From positions 30,727 to 94,726 of the forward strand of contig QKAW01000018.1 of assembly GCA_003247135.1 (NCBI GenBank): a DNA stretch of 64,000 bases, given 5' to 3'. The notes under the pieces were generated by a model. The model was not told the DNA's origin, searched no databases, and saw nothing but the letters and a program-made list of their open reading frames with translations. The position numbers and the translations under genes are program-made. This document shows positions 16,296 through 24,336 of the stretch, piece by piece. Source of the DNA: Spirochaetales bacterium (GTDB taxonomy: Bacteria > Spirochaetota > Spirochaetia > DSM-2461). How positions within the stretch are numbered: position 1 is the first letter of the stretch; every line of letters starts with the position of its first letter.

Positions 16296-17618
16296 CTACA
16301 TTTTGTTAATTTCAAGGACGATTGCTATTAAAGTTATTGTTACTGTTAATGTCAATAGGCTAACCAGAATATCTATACTATTTTTATGTTTTTTCCTTTT
16401 TCTGCCAATAAAGCGGTGTAAACTTTCGTGAAGCAAAATGAAGGGCATTAATATTACGGAAATCAAAATATTTCCCAAGTATTTTGAATTTATAAACAGT
16501 GAGATTATGCTAAAATCACTATATAGAAAGTTTTGATAAAAGATATATAGATGCAAAATCGGAGACAGTAAAAAGAGTAAATTCTTAACTTTTATATTCT
16601 TTATGGAAATAAACAGGATCGTGCAAAAAATTGGCCATAACTGAATAAGCCCCAAAGGAAGATATATAATAGAGAGTATAAGAAAAAGAATAAATGATGA
16701 GTAAAAACTAAACAGCATATAAAAGTAGGGTGAGTTGGAAAATGCAGAATCCTTAACAATATGAAAGCTTATACCATATATAAAGAGTATTATCAGAATC
16801 TTAATTATCAAGAAAAATAAAGGGGATTGGTAAATTATCTGATTATTTTGGGAATAATCAACGATGTAACTAATTACCAAGGTAGAAATAAATGCATTGA
16901 TAAATACTTGCATGGTTTTAAAGGGAATTGCCGGTAAAAATTTAAAATTTTCTTTTAAATGAAAATTTACAGGTTTAGATATGATAACCAAGAAAAGCAT
17001 AATAATCAGAATAGAAGTAGCAAAAACATATATTATGTATCTTTCATTCATATACACAACTCTGTTCATAATATTAAATACAAAATAGAGTTTGTCACTA
17101 TTTTGGACAGTATTAATTTTATCCAGTATATCTTTAAAAGTGTAGTATCCGGTTTTTCCCTGAATAAGAGCTATATCTCTATTATAACTGTTGTATAGTT
17201 GAGTTAAACTGTTTTTAGGAATAATTGTTGATATCATAAAAGGGAATTCCCTTGCAAACTCCTCTTCTATATTTAGGGTTTTTACAATTATTTTTGTAAA
17301 GTCCATCCCCGGGAGATTTTTTTTATTAATACCATATATTTTTGGCTCGCTGTTGACCGGGTCAATATATATAGTTAATACAGGTGCTTTTTCATAGTTA
17401 TTTTCCAGGTAGTTTATAGAACCTGCAAAGTTATTAGTTAATAAATTATCATCAAATAGTAGTATTTCAAGACTAAAATTCTCGAATTGTAAATTTTCTA
17501 AAGGTAGGATTTCTGAATATTTATCACTGTTGTTGGTAATAATTTGAATTTTATCCTGAGAATAGGCGTAAAATAGAAAACTTAAAAAAAATATAAAAAG
17601 AAACTCTTTTCTTAGCAT
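16296..17618 (-). CDS. Polytopic membrane protein with extracytoplasmic domain and HExxH motif, unknown
   Basis: A 440-residue protein. Residues 1-20 form a signal peptide (FLFIFFLSFLFYAYSQ). Residues 21-190 are a predicted periplasmic domain, with APVLTIYIDPVNSEPKIYG and LQGKTGYYT-like segments. Residues 195-435 contain about 7-8 membrane helices. Between the last two helices lies H-E-S-L-H in PFILLHESLHRFIGRKRKKH, an HExxH pattern at a membrane edge. This could mark a membrane metalloprotease, or be chance. I do not recognise the family. It is monocistronic, divergent from the nitroreductase, and begins 85 bases beyond the nrdR start. Confidence 0.7.
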   Translation of the reverse strand: MLRKEFLFIFFLSFLFYAYSQDKIQIITNNSDKYSEILPLENLQFENFSLEILLFDDNLLTNNFAGSINYLENNYEKAPVLTIYIDPVNSEPKIYGINKKNLPGMDFTKIIVKTLNIEEEFAREFPFMISTIIPKNSLTQLYNSYNRDIALIQGKTGYYTFKDILDKINTVQNSDKLYFVFNIMNRVVYMNERYIIYVFATSILIIMLFLVIISKPVNFHLKENFKFLPAIPFKTMQVFINAFISTLVISYIVDYSQNNQIIYQSPLFFLIIKILIILFIYGISFHIVKDSAFSNSPYFYMLFSFYSSFILFLILSIIYLPLGLIQLWPIFCTILFISIKNIKVKNLLFLLSPILHLYIFYQNFLYSDFSIISLFINSKYLGNILISVILMPFILLHESLHRFIGRKRKKHKNSIDILVSLLTLTVTITLIAIVLEINKM

Positions 17619-17734
17619 TTAATGAGCATAATTTATGAAAATGTTTGGGTCAATAAAATATATTAAAAATATTAATACTCTGTTTTTTATTAAAATCATT
17701 TCCAACAATTAAATAGATATGGTAAACTGATTTT

Positions 17735-18247
17735 ATGGCTGTAATTGATATAATAAAAGAGAGAAGGTCTTGCAGAAAGTTTATCAGTAAAAAGATAGAA
17801 GACAGTAAGCTGAATAGCATACTTGAAGCTGGAAGATTGGCTCCTTCTGCAAAGAATAGACAACCATGGAGATTTATTACTATAACAGATGAAAGTATAA
17901 AAGAAAAAATTTTAAATGCCTGTTATGGTATAGATACCATAAAAACTGCCGATAAAATAATAGCGGTTTGTACAACAAACATAAATTATACAATGCCAAA
18001 TGGTTTACACTCCCATATTTGTGATTTAAGCATTGCAACATCATTTATGATGCTACAGGCGGAATATGAGGGGCTTGGGTCCTGTATAATAACAACATAT
18101 ATAGAAGAGAGTATAAGGGATGTTTTAACTGTGCCATTCTCCATGAGAGTTCACTGTTTATTAGCATTGGGCTATAAAGATGAAAACAGTCTTGAAGAGA
18201 CAGAAAGAAAATCCCTGGATGATATTCATAATTTTGAACATTGGTAA
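17735..18247 (+). CDS. Nitroreductase-family flavoprotein
   Basis: A 170-residue FMN-dependent oxidoreductase. The N-terminus DIIKERRSCRKFISKKIED with R11-R-S-C-R-K, then ILEAGRLAPSAKNRQPWRFI, matches the phosphate- and flavin-binding parts of the nitroreductase family; AALGYK-like LLALGYKDE closes it. It is a short member without C-terminal ferredoxin motifs. The substrate is unknown; relatives reduce nitro compounds, quinones or flavins. It is followed after 16 bases by the GHKL-like gene on the same strand, so the two may be co-transcribed. No clear SD is visible before the ATG. Confidence 0.9.
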   Translation: MAVIDIIKERRSCRKFISKKIEDSKLNSILEAGRLAPSAKNRQPWRFITITDESIKEKILNACYGIDTIKTADKIIAVCTTNINYTMPNGLHSHICDLSIATSFMMLQAEYEGLGSCIITTYIEESIRDVLTVPFSMRVHCLLALGYKDENSLEETERKSLDDIHNFEHW

Positions 18248-18263
18248 TTAAATTGAGGAAAGT

Positions 18264-19409
18264 GTGGAAGAAGAAGTTATTGATTTACCGGTAAAACTGC
18301 TATTCTCCGATTCGGGGGTAGATTTTTTTATTAAAAATAAAAAACCAATGAATAAGTTTAAGATGCCGGATAACAGTACCCAGTATGGTATTGCTCTAAA
18401 TCAGTATAATCATAAAACTGTTAAACATCTCATAGCTATAGGCTATTTAGTAAGAATAGATATTTCAAGAGCAGAATTTACATCAATAAGAAAGGATATA
18501 CTCTCAATGACCAAGAGTAATGTATTTGGTTTCCTGGTAAAAAGATTTGATGAAATGGTTTTTGATCTGGTTATTGAGTCAGATATTATTAAAAACTGGA
18601 ATAGATTAAATCATGGAAGTATTATTGATAGAAAGACAAATTTAAATGAGACGGTTTTAAGGCAGATTCTGGAAAAAAATAAAACAGTAGTTAACAGTGT
18701 TAAGGATTCCCTACTTCTAGCTGTACATAATGAGTTATATAGCAATGGTTCCTTAAGTGAAGAGGAGATTTCAAATCAGTCTATTTTATGTAAAGAGTAT
18801 TTAACTAGCCTCCGATCTATCACCTGGTTTATTCTTTCAAAATTTAAGGATGCTCAATCCTATGATCTACTTATTGATCAGATAACTCAAGTACTTATTG
18901 AATTTATGAGTCGTAACAAAATAGCAGAGTATGTATCTTTAATGCTTATGGAGTTATTAAACAGTTCTGAAAACAGAAATTTAAGAGAGTTTATTAAAAT
19001 GACATACCCAACAATGTCATATAATGACTTACTTGAAGAACCTGAAGCAAGAATTGGTCTTTTAAAGGATATGGATAGCAGAGGTCTGAATTTTACTCTC
19101 AGTTATAAATTTGATAAGTCAGAAACCAAGATTAGTTCACGAAAGAGGTTTGAGGTTGCTGTATTTAACAAAGAGAGTGAAATACTAATTTTAAAAGAAC
19201 AGGTAGATAAGCAGATGGCTTCCAAGGTAAGTAAACAGACACTAACTGATTTTTACAGGAAGTCCGGTGGTGATGGCTCAGATCTGGGTATGTATTATCT
19301 ATCCTACCTTGGAGAAGAGTGTTCCAAAGTAGGAATAAAATTTGAGTCCCAGGTTAAAGAGATCTCAGGTACAGGTCAGACCTATACCTCTTTAAGTCTT
19401 AGCCTCTAG
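18264..19409 (+). CDS. Uncharacterised protein with a C-terminal region resembling a GHKL ATPase fold
   Basis: A 381-residue soluble protein with a GTG start; GAGG lies 6 bases upstream. I recognise no family. The last 170 residues run in the same order as the stand-alone GHKL protein at 34386-35072. A helix EYVSLMLMELLNSSEN (N-box position, E230) comes first, then strands GLNFTLSYKF and FEVAVFNKE, then a glycine-rich turn GGDGSDLGMYYLSYL (335-349, G2-box position), then a closing strand YTSLSLS. The Asn of the N-box is not in its normal place, so ATP binding is doubtful. Residues 1-200 show no domain by eye. Its 3' end overlaps the convergent M48 gene by 4 bases. Confidence 0.6.
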   Translation: MEEEVIDLPVKLLFSDSGVDFFIKNKKPMNKFKMPDNSTQYGIALNQYNHKTVKHLIAIGYLVRIDISRAEFTSIRKDILSMTKSNVFGFLVKRFDEMVFDLVIESDIIKNWNRLNHGSIIDRKTNLNETVLRQILEKNKTVVNSVKDSLLLAVHNELYSNGSLSEEEISNQSILCKEYLTSLRSITWFILSKFKDAQSYDLLIDQITQVLIEFMSRNKIAEYVSLMLMELLNSSENRNLREFIKMTYPTMSYNDLLEEPEARIGLLKDMDSRGLNFTLSYKFDKSETKISSRKRFEVAVFNKESEILILKEQVDKQMASKVSKQTLTDFYRKSGGDGSDLGMYYLSYLGEECSKVGIKFESQVKEISGTGQTYTSLSLSL

Positions 19410-20653
19410 TTCTCTGATAACTTTTTTACTCTTTCACTTACCGGTGGGTGGGAGTAGTAATAGGTAGAGTAATAAATATCCGGAGTAAGATTACTTAGAT
19501 TATCCTTGGAAAGTTTTAACAAAGCATTTATCAGAGAATCAGATTCTCCTCTTATTTTTTTTGCAAAATCATCCGCTTCAAATTCATGTTTTCTAGAGAG
19601 TTTGTTGGATAATGGGGTCAGAAAAAAAGTAAAAGAACTTGATATCATCATTATTAGTGTTATTAAACCATAATAGGTTCCTGGCTGTAGACCGAAAGTT
19701 GTAAAAAGAGGTTGGAAACCAATAAGCAGGGATATAATAAAAAAAGTAACCGGTATTGTTAAAAAGGTTAATGTAATTTTTTTTGTTATATGCCCCATTT
19801 TCCAGTGGCCAATTTCGTGGGCAAGTACACCACAAAGTTCCTGAACCGTGAGGTTTTCAATTAAAGTATCATAGAGAACTATTCTTTTAGTCTTACCAAT
19901 TCCCGTAAAATATGCATTGGAGTGCCCTGATCTTTTAGAACCATCCATAACAAAAATACCTGTCAGACTAAATTTTGCTTCTGTTGCCATTTTTTCAAGT
20001 TCGGTTTTTAATTCTCCATCTTCAAGTGGTGTAAACTTATTAAATATTGGAGCTATAAATGTTGGATATATTACAACTAACAATAATTGAAATAGAATAA
20101 AAAATGTTGAAGCCAGAAGCCACCAGATTGAGCCGGTTTTCTCGATAAACATAAAAAGTGCAAAAAGAATAATTCCACCAAGAAAAACTGTTAAAACTGT
20201 CTGCTTAATTGTATCTGAAATATAGGATTTTATACTCATTTTATTAAAACCAAACTCCTCTTCAATTACAAAAGTTGAGTATATTGAGAATGGGATTTCT
20301 GAAATTGATAAAATAAAAGTGATAATTCCAATAAAAAGAATGCCATAAATTGTACTGTTTGAAATATAAGAAGATAGGACTGATTCTATCTTCCCAAGAA
20401 AGCCGGAGAAAAGAATTATTACACTAAAGAGAGTAGAGAAAATTAGCCTTAATATTGAAAAATGCTCTTTTCTGAGTGTGTATTTAATACTTTTACTATA
20501 ACTCTCTTTTGATATTAGAGATTGGAAAAGTAAGGGTATACTCTCCCTGTTTTTAATTACAGAATTTATATTAAGGGATGTCAGTGTAAAAACTGTTAGA
20601 AATTCCAGTGTTAATAGTGCTATGTAAAGTATTGTAAAACCTAGTTGATTCAT
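19406..20653 (-). CDS. M48-family zinc metalloprotease (Ste24/CAAX protease-like)
   Basis: A 415-residue membrane protease with about 7 hydrophobic helices. The zinc motif is H279-E-I-G-H283 (VLAHEIGHWKMGH), with the third ligand in KHEFEADDFAKK near residue 360. The KRSGHSNAYFTGIGKTKRIVLYDTL segment before the HExxH is typical of Ste24p. Relatives act in membrane protein quality control. The gene sits on the minus strand downstream of the zinc-ribbon gene, with a terminator between them, so it probably has its own promoter in the 20654-20670 region or is reached by read-through. Confidence 0.93.
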   Translation of the reverse strand: MNQLGFTILYIALLTLEFLTVFTLTSLNINSVIKNRESIPLLFQSLISKESYSKSIKYTLRKEHFSILRLIFSTLFSVIILFSGFLGKIESVLSSYISNSTIYGILFIGIITFILSISEIPFSIYSTFVIEEEFGFNKMSIKSYISDTIKQTVLTVFLGGIILFALFMFIEKTGSIWWLLASTFFILFQLLLVVIYPTFIAPIFNKFTPLEDGELKTELEKMATEAKFSLTGIFVMDGSKRSGHSNAYFTGIGKTKRIVLYDTLIENLTVQELCGVLAHEIGHWKMGHITKKITLTFLTIPVTFFIISLLIGFQPLFTTFGLQPGTYYGLITLIMMISSSFTFFLTPLSNKLSRKHEFEADDFAKKIRGESDSLINALLKLSKDNLSNLTPDIYYSTYYYSHPPVSERVKKLSEN

Positions 20654-20671
20654 TTAAAAGTCCTTATAAAT

Positions 20672-20695
20672 AAAAAAACCCTGATAATCAGGGTT
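20672..20695 (-). terminator. Intrinsic terminator of the zinc-ribbon gene
   Basis: An 8-base perfect stem, AACCCTGA / TCAGGGTT, with a 3-base loop, followed on the minus strand by a run of seven T. It starts 10 bases after the zinc-ribbon stop codon. Confidence 0.85.
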
Positions 20696-20704
20696 ATAAC
20701 CGTA

Positions 20705-20899
20705 TTAAAGTGCTGCTACAGCTTCTTTTAATTTACCGTTTTTTACAGCTTTGTTACACTGCTTACAAATATTAACTTTTTTCTCGTTAAGTTCGTTTTC
20801 GTAAACAGTTTTAATAGCTGTTCTTTTACAAAGAGGACATACTCCTCTACCACTTTTTACCTGATCTCGGATTCCTTTTCCTCTGTGAGCTTTTGACAT
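20705..20899 (-). CDS. Small basic zinc-ribbon protein, conserved type of unknown role
   Basis: A 64-residue protein. A basic, glycine-rich N-terminus (SKAHRGKGIRDQVKSGRG) leads to two CxxC pairs, C22-P-L-C25 and C46-K-Q-C49, forming a treble-clef or zinc-ribbon site, followed by a lysine-rich tail. It looks like a ribosome- or RNA-associated small protein, but it matches no ribosomal protein I recognise. It has a strong promoter, a good SD (AGGAGAG) and its own terminator, which suggests high expression. Function is inference only. Confidence 0.8.
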   Translation of the reverse strand: MSKAHRGKGIRDQVKSGRGVCPLCKRTAIKTVYENELNEKKVNICKQCNKAVKNGKLKEAVAAL

Positions 20900-20947
20900 T
20901 TATACTCTCCTAATAATTATTAGTTATTTATGATTAATCAGATATGT

Positions 20948-20976
20948 AATATACTTCTGATGTTAATTCTTGTCAA
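20948..20976 (-). promoter_or_regulatory. Strong sigma-70 type promoter of the zinc-ribbon gene
   Basis: The minus strand carries TTGACA (20976-20971), a 17-base spacer and TATATT (20953-20948). This is close to consensus, and the same -10 appears upstream of the tRNA genes here. It lies just upstream of the ung start on the opposite strand. Confidence 0.8.
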
Positions 20977-20993
20977 TGAACCAGGGGGTATTA

Positions 20994-21641
20994 ATGGACA
21001 TGGAGTGGGAACAATTTCTTGAAAAAGAGAGAAATTGTGATTATTTTGAGAAACTTTGCTCATTTTTAGAAATTGAGTATGAAAAAAAAGTGATATATCC
21101 TAAAAAGATAGATATATATAGAGCTTTGGAATTAACGCCTCTATCAAAAATAAAATGTGTAATTATTGGGCAGGATCCCTATTTTAACCCGGATGAAGCC
21201 ACAGGTTTAGCTTTCTCGGTTAATGAAGATATAAAAATTCCACCATCCTTGAAAAATATATATAAAGAATTAAATGATGATTTAGGAATAATTAGATATA
21301 ATGGTGATTTGACAGATTGGGCAAAAGAAGGTGTTTTCTTGTTAAACAGAGTACTAACTGTAGAAGCTGGTAAACCAAATTCCCATAAAAAAATAGGATG
21401 GTTAAAATTTACTATGGAGATTATAAAGAGGATCTCAAAAATTGAGAGACCACTGGTATTTATGCTTTGGGGAGGAGAAGCAATAAAGCTTAAGAGATTT
21501 ATTGATAATCGACACCTGGTTTTAACAGCACCACATCCTAGTCCATTATCATCCTATAGAGGATTTTTTGGTTGTAAACACTTCTCCAGGTGTAATATTT
21601 TTTTAGAGTCTAAGGGATTATCCGGGGTTAAATGGGGATAG
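20994..21641 (+). CDS. ung: Uracil-DNA glycosylase (family 1)
   Basis: Removes uracil from DNA for base-excision repair. The 215 residues contain motif A as G-Q-D61-P-Y63-F with GLAFSV following, and the C-terminal motif TAPHPSPLSSYRGFFGCKHFS holding the catalytic His. The usual GQDPYH is GQDPYF here; the catalytic Asp and the Tyr that blocks thymine are kept. I chose the ATG at 20994 because AGGGGG lies about 6 bases before it; a TTG at 20970 extends the frame without an SD. It is followed after 2 bases by the SDR gene, so the plus-strand run ung-SDR-patatin is likely an operon. Confidence 0.93.
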   Translation: MDMEWEQFLEKERNCDYFEKLCSFLEIEYEKKVIYPKKIDIYRALELTPLSKIKCVIIGQDPYFNPDEATGLAFSVNEDIKIPPSLKNIYKELNDDLGIIRYNGDLTDWAKEGVFLLNRVLTVEAGKPNSHKKIGWLKFTMEIIKRISKIERPLVFMLWGGEAIKLKRFIDNRHLVLTAPHPSPLSSYRGFFGCKHFSRCNIFLESKGLSGVKWG

Positions 21642-21643
21642 AT

Positions 21644-22432
21644 ATGAGTAAGTGGGCAATAATTACAGGAGCAACAAGCGGAATAGGTAAAGCATACTCT
21701 ATTTTACTTGCAGAAAAGGGATATAACTTAATAATTACCGGTAGAAGAGAGGAGCTTCTATCTAATAATAGAGATTATTTAATTAACACTTTTAGAATTG
21801 AAGTTGAGTCTTACATTGTTGATTTTTCAAAACCAGAGATGTTTCATGATTTTCTTGGTCAAGTTTCACTAAATAAACAGGTCGAATTTTTAGTAAATAA
21901 TGTTGGTTTTTCAAATCACTCAAATTTTTTTGAAACAGATTTTTCAATAAATGAGAAGATGATCGATGTACATATAAGATGTTTGGCCTCTTTAGTTCAT
22001 ACTTTTGTTCCAATTATGAAGAACAATGGTTCCGGATTTATTGTTAATATCTCATCTCTTGCAGGTTTTTTACCATCTCTCTCTGATCCATTCTATTCAG
22101 GAACAAAGAGTTTTATAAACACCTATTCTGAATCAATTTCCATGATATTAAAAAGTGAAGGAATAAAGGTGCAGTCTCTATGTCCAGGTTTTACACGAAC
22201 TGATTTTCATAAAAAAATGAATTTAAATGCTAAAACATTCAGGAATAAAGGGTTAAAAAGATGGATGAATCCAGAGGATGTTGTTGATTACTCTTTTAGA
22301 AAACTGTCTAGGAGCAGTGTTATAGTTATCCCGGGGATAGCTAACAAAATACTCTATTACTCTTTAAAAATTATACCTAAATGTCTCTATTATAAGTTAG
22401 CAGGAAGGAAAAGAGTCTTAAATGAAAGGTGA
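21644..22432 (+). CDS. Short-chain dehydrogenase/reductase
   Basis: A 262-residue Rossmann oxidoreductase. The cofactor motif is TGATSGIG (8-15), with TGRREELL next, which suggests NADP(H) preference through Arg. NNVGF replaces the NNAG strand, Ser137/138 and Y151-x3-K155 (YSGTKSF) form the catalytic set, and LCPGFTRTDF follows. A C-terminal hydrophobic stretch (KILYYSLKIIPKCLYYKLA) resembles membrane-associated SDRs of the DltE/YqjQ group acting on lipids. I chose the ATG at 21644, 2 bases after the ung stop, with GGGGAT upstream. Substrate unknown. Confidence 0.92.
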   Translation: MSKWAIITGATSGIGKAYSILLAEKGYNLIITGRREELLSNNRDYLINTFRIEVESYIVDFSKPEMFHDFLGQVSLNKQVEFLVNNVGFSNHSNFFETDFSINEKMIDVHIRCLASLVHTFVPIMKNNGSGFIVNISSLAGFLPSLSDPFYSGTKSFINTYSESISMILKSEGIKVQSLCPGFTRTDFHKKMNLNAKTFRNKGLKRWMNPEDVVDYSFRKLSRSSVIVIPGIANKILYYSLKIIPKCLYYKLAGRKRVLNER

Positions 22433-23630
22433 AAAACTTGGATTGGTTTTAGAAGGAGGTGGAGCTAAAGGGGCTTATCATCTCGGTGTTTATAAAGCTC
22501 TTCTGGAGTTGGGGTACAGAATTAATGGGGTTGCAGGAACCTCTATCGGGGCTTTAAATGGAGCTCTTATAGTTCAGGGTGATTGGAAAAAAATGTATAA
22601 TTTCTGGTATAACTCCTCTAATCTCCTTGCCTATGGTATTAGCGATGAAGACTTCAGGAAAATAAGTCATTTTAATCCTGAGCATGTACTTTATGCGGCC
22701 AGTTTTCTGGGGGATGTTATTAAAAATCATGGTCTGGATGTTAGAAAAATTAAGCAGCTATATGCAGATATGTTAAATGAGAAAAAGGTTAGAAGATCAA
22801 AGATGGATCTTGGTCTTGTAACAGTTAAACTGGATAATCTGAAAACTGTAGAAATTTTTAAGGATCAGATACCAAATGGTCAATTATATGAATATTTAAT
22901 GGCAAGTTCCAATTTTCCACTATTTCACAGGGATAGTGAGTATGAAAAAAAGTTTATAGACGGAGGAATTATGAATAATCTGCCATTAAATATGCTTCCT
23001 GAAAGAGGTTATAAAAAACTTATTGCTGTTAGAACCTTTGCAATAGGGAGGACAATAAACTATAGAAATCCGGATGTTGAGGTTCACTATATAAAACCAT
23101 CAAGGCCTTTGGGAAACATGCTGGATTTTAATAAAAAACAGGCAAGGGAGAATTTAGTTCTTGGTTATCTGGATACCTACAGAACTATGGCAGGCTATGC
23201 TGGGGACATCTTCTGTATAAAACCCCTAAAAGAGGACTTTTCATACATTAATAAACTTCTTAATACTGCTGATGAAAATATTACTAAAGCTGCAAAGGTT
23301 ATGGGTTATAGAGATATAAATCCTAAAAGATTTCTTCTTGAAAAACTTTTGCCACAAATTGCAGATTATCTGAATCTGGGACTAAATGTCTCCTACGAGA
23401 TTCTAATAATCTCTTTTTTCGAGGAGATTGCCAAATCACTTTCTATTGATAGAGACAGAATATACAATTCTGAGGAATTTATAAATCTGGTAAAAAAACA
23501 GTTTTTTATTGAGCATAAAAACTTTAAAAAATATAAGAGTCTACCTAGAATTATTCATACTAGTTCTTTTTTAACTTCCTTTTTAAAGAATGATTTTTTT
23601 TATTTTATAATGGAGATATTTTTTAAATAA
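22422..23630 (+). CDS. Patatin-like phospholipase
   Basis: A 402-residue lipid acyl hydrolase with a Ser-Asp dyad. The oxyanion loop is GGGAKGAYHLG (12-22), the nucleophile S41 lies in GTSIG, and D180-G-G carries the catalytic Asp (FIDGGIMNN). About 200 C-terminal residues follow without a clear domain. No signal peptide is visible, so it is probably cytoplasmic or peripheral to the inner membrane. It overlaps the SDR gene by 11 bases, which suggests a shared role in lipid turnover. Confidence 0.93.
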   Translation: MKGEKLGLVLEGGGAKGAYHLGVYKALLELGYRINGVAGTSIGALNGALIVQGDWKKMYNFWYNSSNLLAYGISDEDFRKISHFNPEHVLYAASFLGDVIKNHGLDVRKIKQLYADMLNEKKVRRSKMDLGLVTVKLDNLKTVEIFKDQIPNGQLYEYLMASSNFPLFHRDSEYEKKFIDGGIMNNLPLNMLPERGYKKLIAVRTFAIGRTINYRNPDVEVHYIKPSRPLGNMLDFNKKQARENLVLGYLDTYRTMAGYAGDIFCIKPLKEDFSYINKLLNTADENITKAAKVMGYRDINPKRFLLEKLLPQIADYLNLGLNVSYEILIISFFEEIAKSLSIDRDRIYNSEEFINLVKKQFFIEHKNFKKYKSLPRIIHTSSFLTSFLKNDFFYFIMEIFFK

Positions 23631-23691
23631 TTTTGATTTTTAAATTATAAGTATTAAAATTATAAGTGAGATCAATTTAAAGGAGTATCTT

Positions 23692-24336
23692 ATGAAAATT
23701 CCATTAAAGGCTAAAGTTACATGTAAAGATGGTGAATACGGAAGCGTTAAGGAGCTTCTGGTTGATCCTGTAAAAGAAAAAGTTACCCATATAGTAATTT
23801 CCAACAAACACAGCGGAGTTGAATATATTCTTCCAATTGTATTGCTTGATTATACTTCGGATTCAATTGTCTCTATTGATAAAACTGCTTCTGAGATTAA
23901 TAAATATCCTAAATTTATTATACATGATTTTATAACTGTTCCTACTGCTGATGTAAATTTTTCATTCTGGTCTTCTGATCCGTCATTACCCCACTCCTAT
24001 ACAATGTTTCCCTATGTAATTCATGATGGTAAACCTGTTATTGAGGTATCAAAAGAGGCTATTCCAAATGGTGAGTTTAAACTAAAAAGAGGAATGGCAA
24101 TAAAGGATAATACTGGAAAAAATGTAGGAAAAATTGATGAATTAATCGTAGATCCTGAAAGAGATCATATAACACATATTGTGTTAAGAACCGGCCATCT
24201 CTTTGGTAAAAAAGATGTTGTTGTTCCTAATATTAATATTACATCATTCTCTAGTGAGTCTATTACCCTCTCCTTAAATGTTGATGAAATAAAGGATCTA
24301 CCTGAAGTATTAATTAAGAGGGCCTGGAAGGATTAG
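23692..24336 (+). CDS. Protein with two PRC-barrel domains
   Basis: A 214-residue protein made of two copies of the PRC-barrel beta domain. The first is at about 1-75 (KAKVTCKDGEYGSVKELLVDPVKEKVTHIV), the second at about 125-205 (RGMAIKDNTGKNVGKIDELIVDPERDHITHIV). PRC barrels occur in photosynthetic reaction centre H subunits, RimM and many stress-linked small proteins. The exact role cannot be read here. A strong SD (AAAGGAG) precedes the ATG. The 3' end overlaps the convergent lactonase gene by 4 bases. Confidence 0.88.
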   Translation: MKIPLKAKVTCKDGEYGSVKELLVDPVKEKVTHIVISNKHSGVEYILPIVLLDYTSDSIVSIDKTASEINKYPKFIIHDFITVPTADVNFSFWSSDPSLPHSYTMFPYVIHDGKPVIEVSKEAIPNGEFKLKRGMAIKDNTGKNVGKIDELIVDPERDHITHIVLRTGHLFGKKDVVVPNINITSFSSESITLSLNVDEIKDLPEVLIKRAWKD

